Source: Tubiluchus corallicola
Lineage: Eukaryota; Priapulida; Priapulimorpha; Priapulimorphida; Tubiluchidae
Length of the DNA stretch: 30,000 nt
NCBI GenBank assembly: GCA_030141605.1
Contig: JAQGDQ010001349.1
Coordinates: 1-30,000, forward strand
Direction: 5' to 3'
The notes beneath the pieces were generated by a model, which was not told where the DNA came from, searched no databases, and was given only the letters and a program-made list of their open reading frames with translations. Of this stretch, positions 29,652 through 30,000 are shown piece by piece. The stretch's first letter is position 1. Every line of letters starts with the position of its first letter. A program made the position numbers and the translations under genes.

Positions 29652-30000
29652 CTTTAGCTCGAATTTTTCTGTTTGCAAAAGTCTGTATAATATTGTCTTG
29701 TAAATAATTAACTAACTATATAATGAGTAACTAGATACTGTGATAAAATAATTATATACTTTATAGGTGTAAAAACTAACTAGAATCCCACAACCTGTTA
29801 GCCTCTTTTGTATATGTTGTAACTAAATTCCTACAAAGTGTATGCAGTGTTTGGGTAAGCCCAGGGCTCACCAGCTGCAAAGTTTCACGTGAAAAGATAG
29901 GTAGTATCTATGTCTTCTAGAAACAACAAACGTCTTAGCCACAACTCCCTTGAGAATCTGATCTACCACAAGATATGAAGGAACTAAGGAAAGTTTAAGA
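29652..30000. other. No recognised feature
   Basis: AT-rich sequence up to the window end; only short frames. Confidence 0.4.

Overview
The window is AT-rich nuclear DNA from an animal, most likely a marine or other invertebrate. Coding sequence is sparse and split by GT-AG introns, and the non-coding space is packed with minisatellites, decayed non-LTR retrotransposon (LINE) 3' ends and short DNA transposons with target-site duplications (TSDs). There is no sign of prokaryotic gene organisation, no complete intact gene and no tRNA gene. I cannot place the species.

Layout. At 1-415 lies one copy of a dispersed repeat, followed by an isolated thioredoxin-fold exon (791-877, minus) and a piggyBac-like MITE (1038-1502). 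From 2269 to about 8764 a minus-strand F-box/leucine-rich-repeat (FBXL-type) gene can be reconstructed: a possible start exon, the F-box exon and two LRR exons, all joining in phase. Its 3' exons are not found in the window. One intron carries a 1.45 kb array of 50-bp repeats with a 99-bp higher-order period. The next carries a LINE relic, a 0.95 kb array of 18-bp units rich in GATA motifs, and a dispersed repeat.

From 8.7 to 20 kb I find no gene I trust. The region holds LINE 3' ends (8.1, 9.6, 10.0-10.7, 12.4, 16.2 and 17.3-18.0 kb), a hAT MITE (13002-13290), a 51-bp hairpin array (13593-13939), a 73-bp array (16358-16656), a long inverted repeat (16663-17190 and 18735-19245) and a pair of 190-bp direct repeats (18062 and 20038) flanking one of its arms.

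From 20 to 30 kb there are two candidate minus-strand exons of unknown genes. One (20754-20864) has a strong splice donor. The other (24402-24514) also has a strong donor and lies downstream of a TATA box with closely packed heat-shock-element pentamers. The same part holds two 5S rRNA-derived fragments (one running into a microsatellite that resembles its own box C), three more hAT-type elements with 8-bp duplications (23423, 23884, 29140), and a second copy of the repeat at 8066.

Exon boundaries were read by eye from GT/AG consensus, reading phase and protein family resemblance. No alignment or database search was possible.
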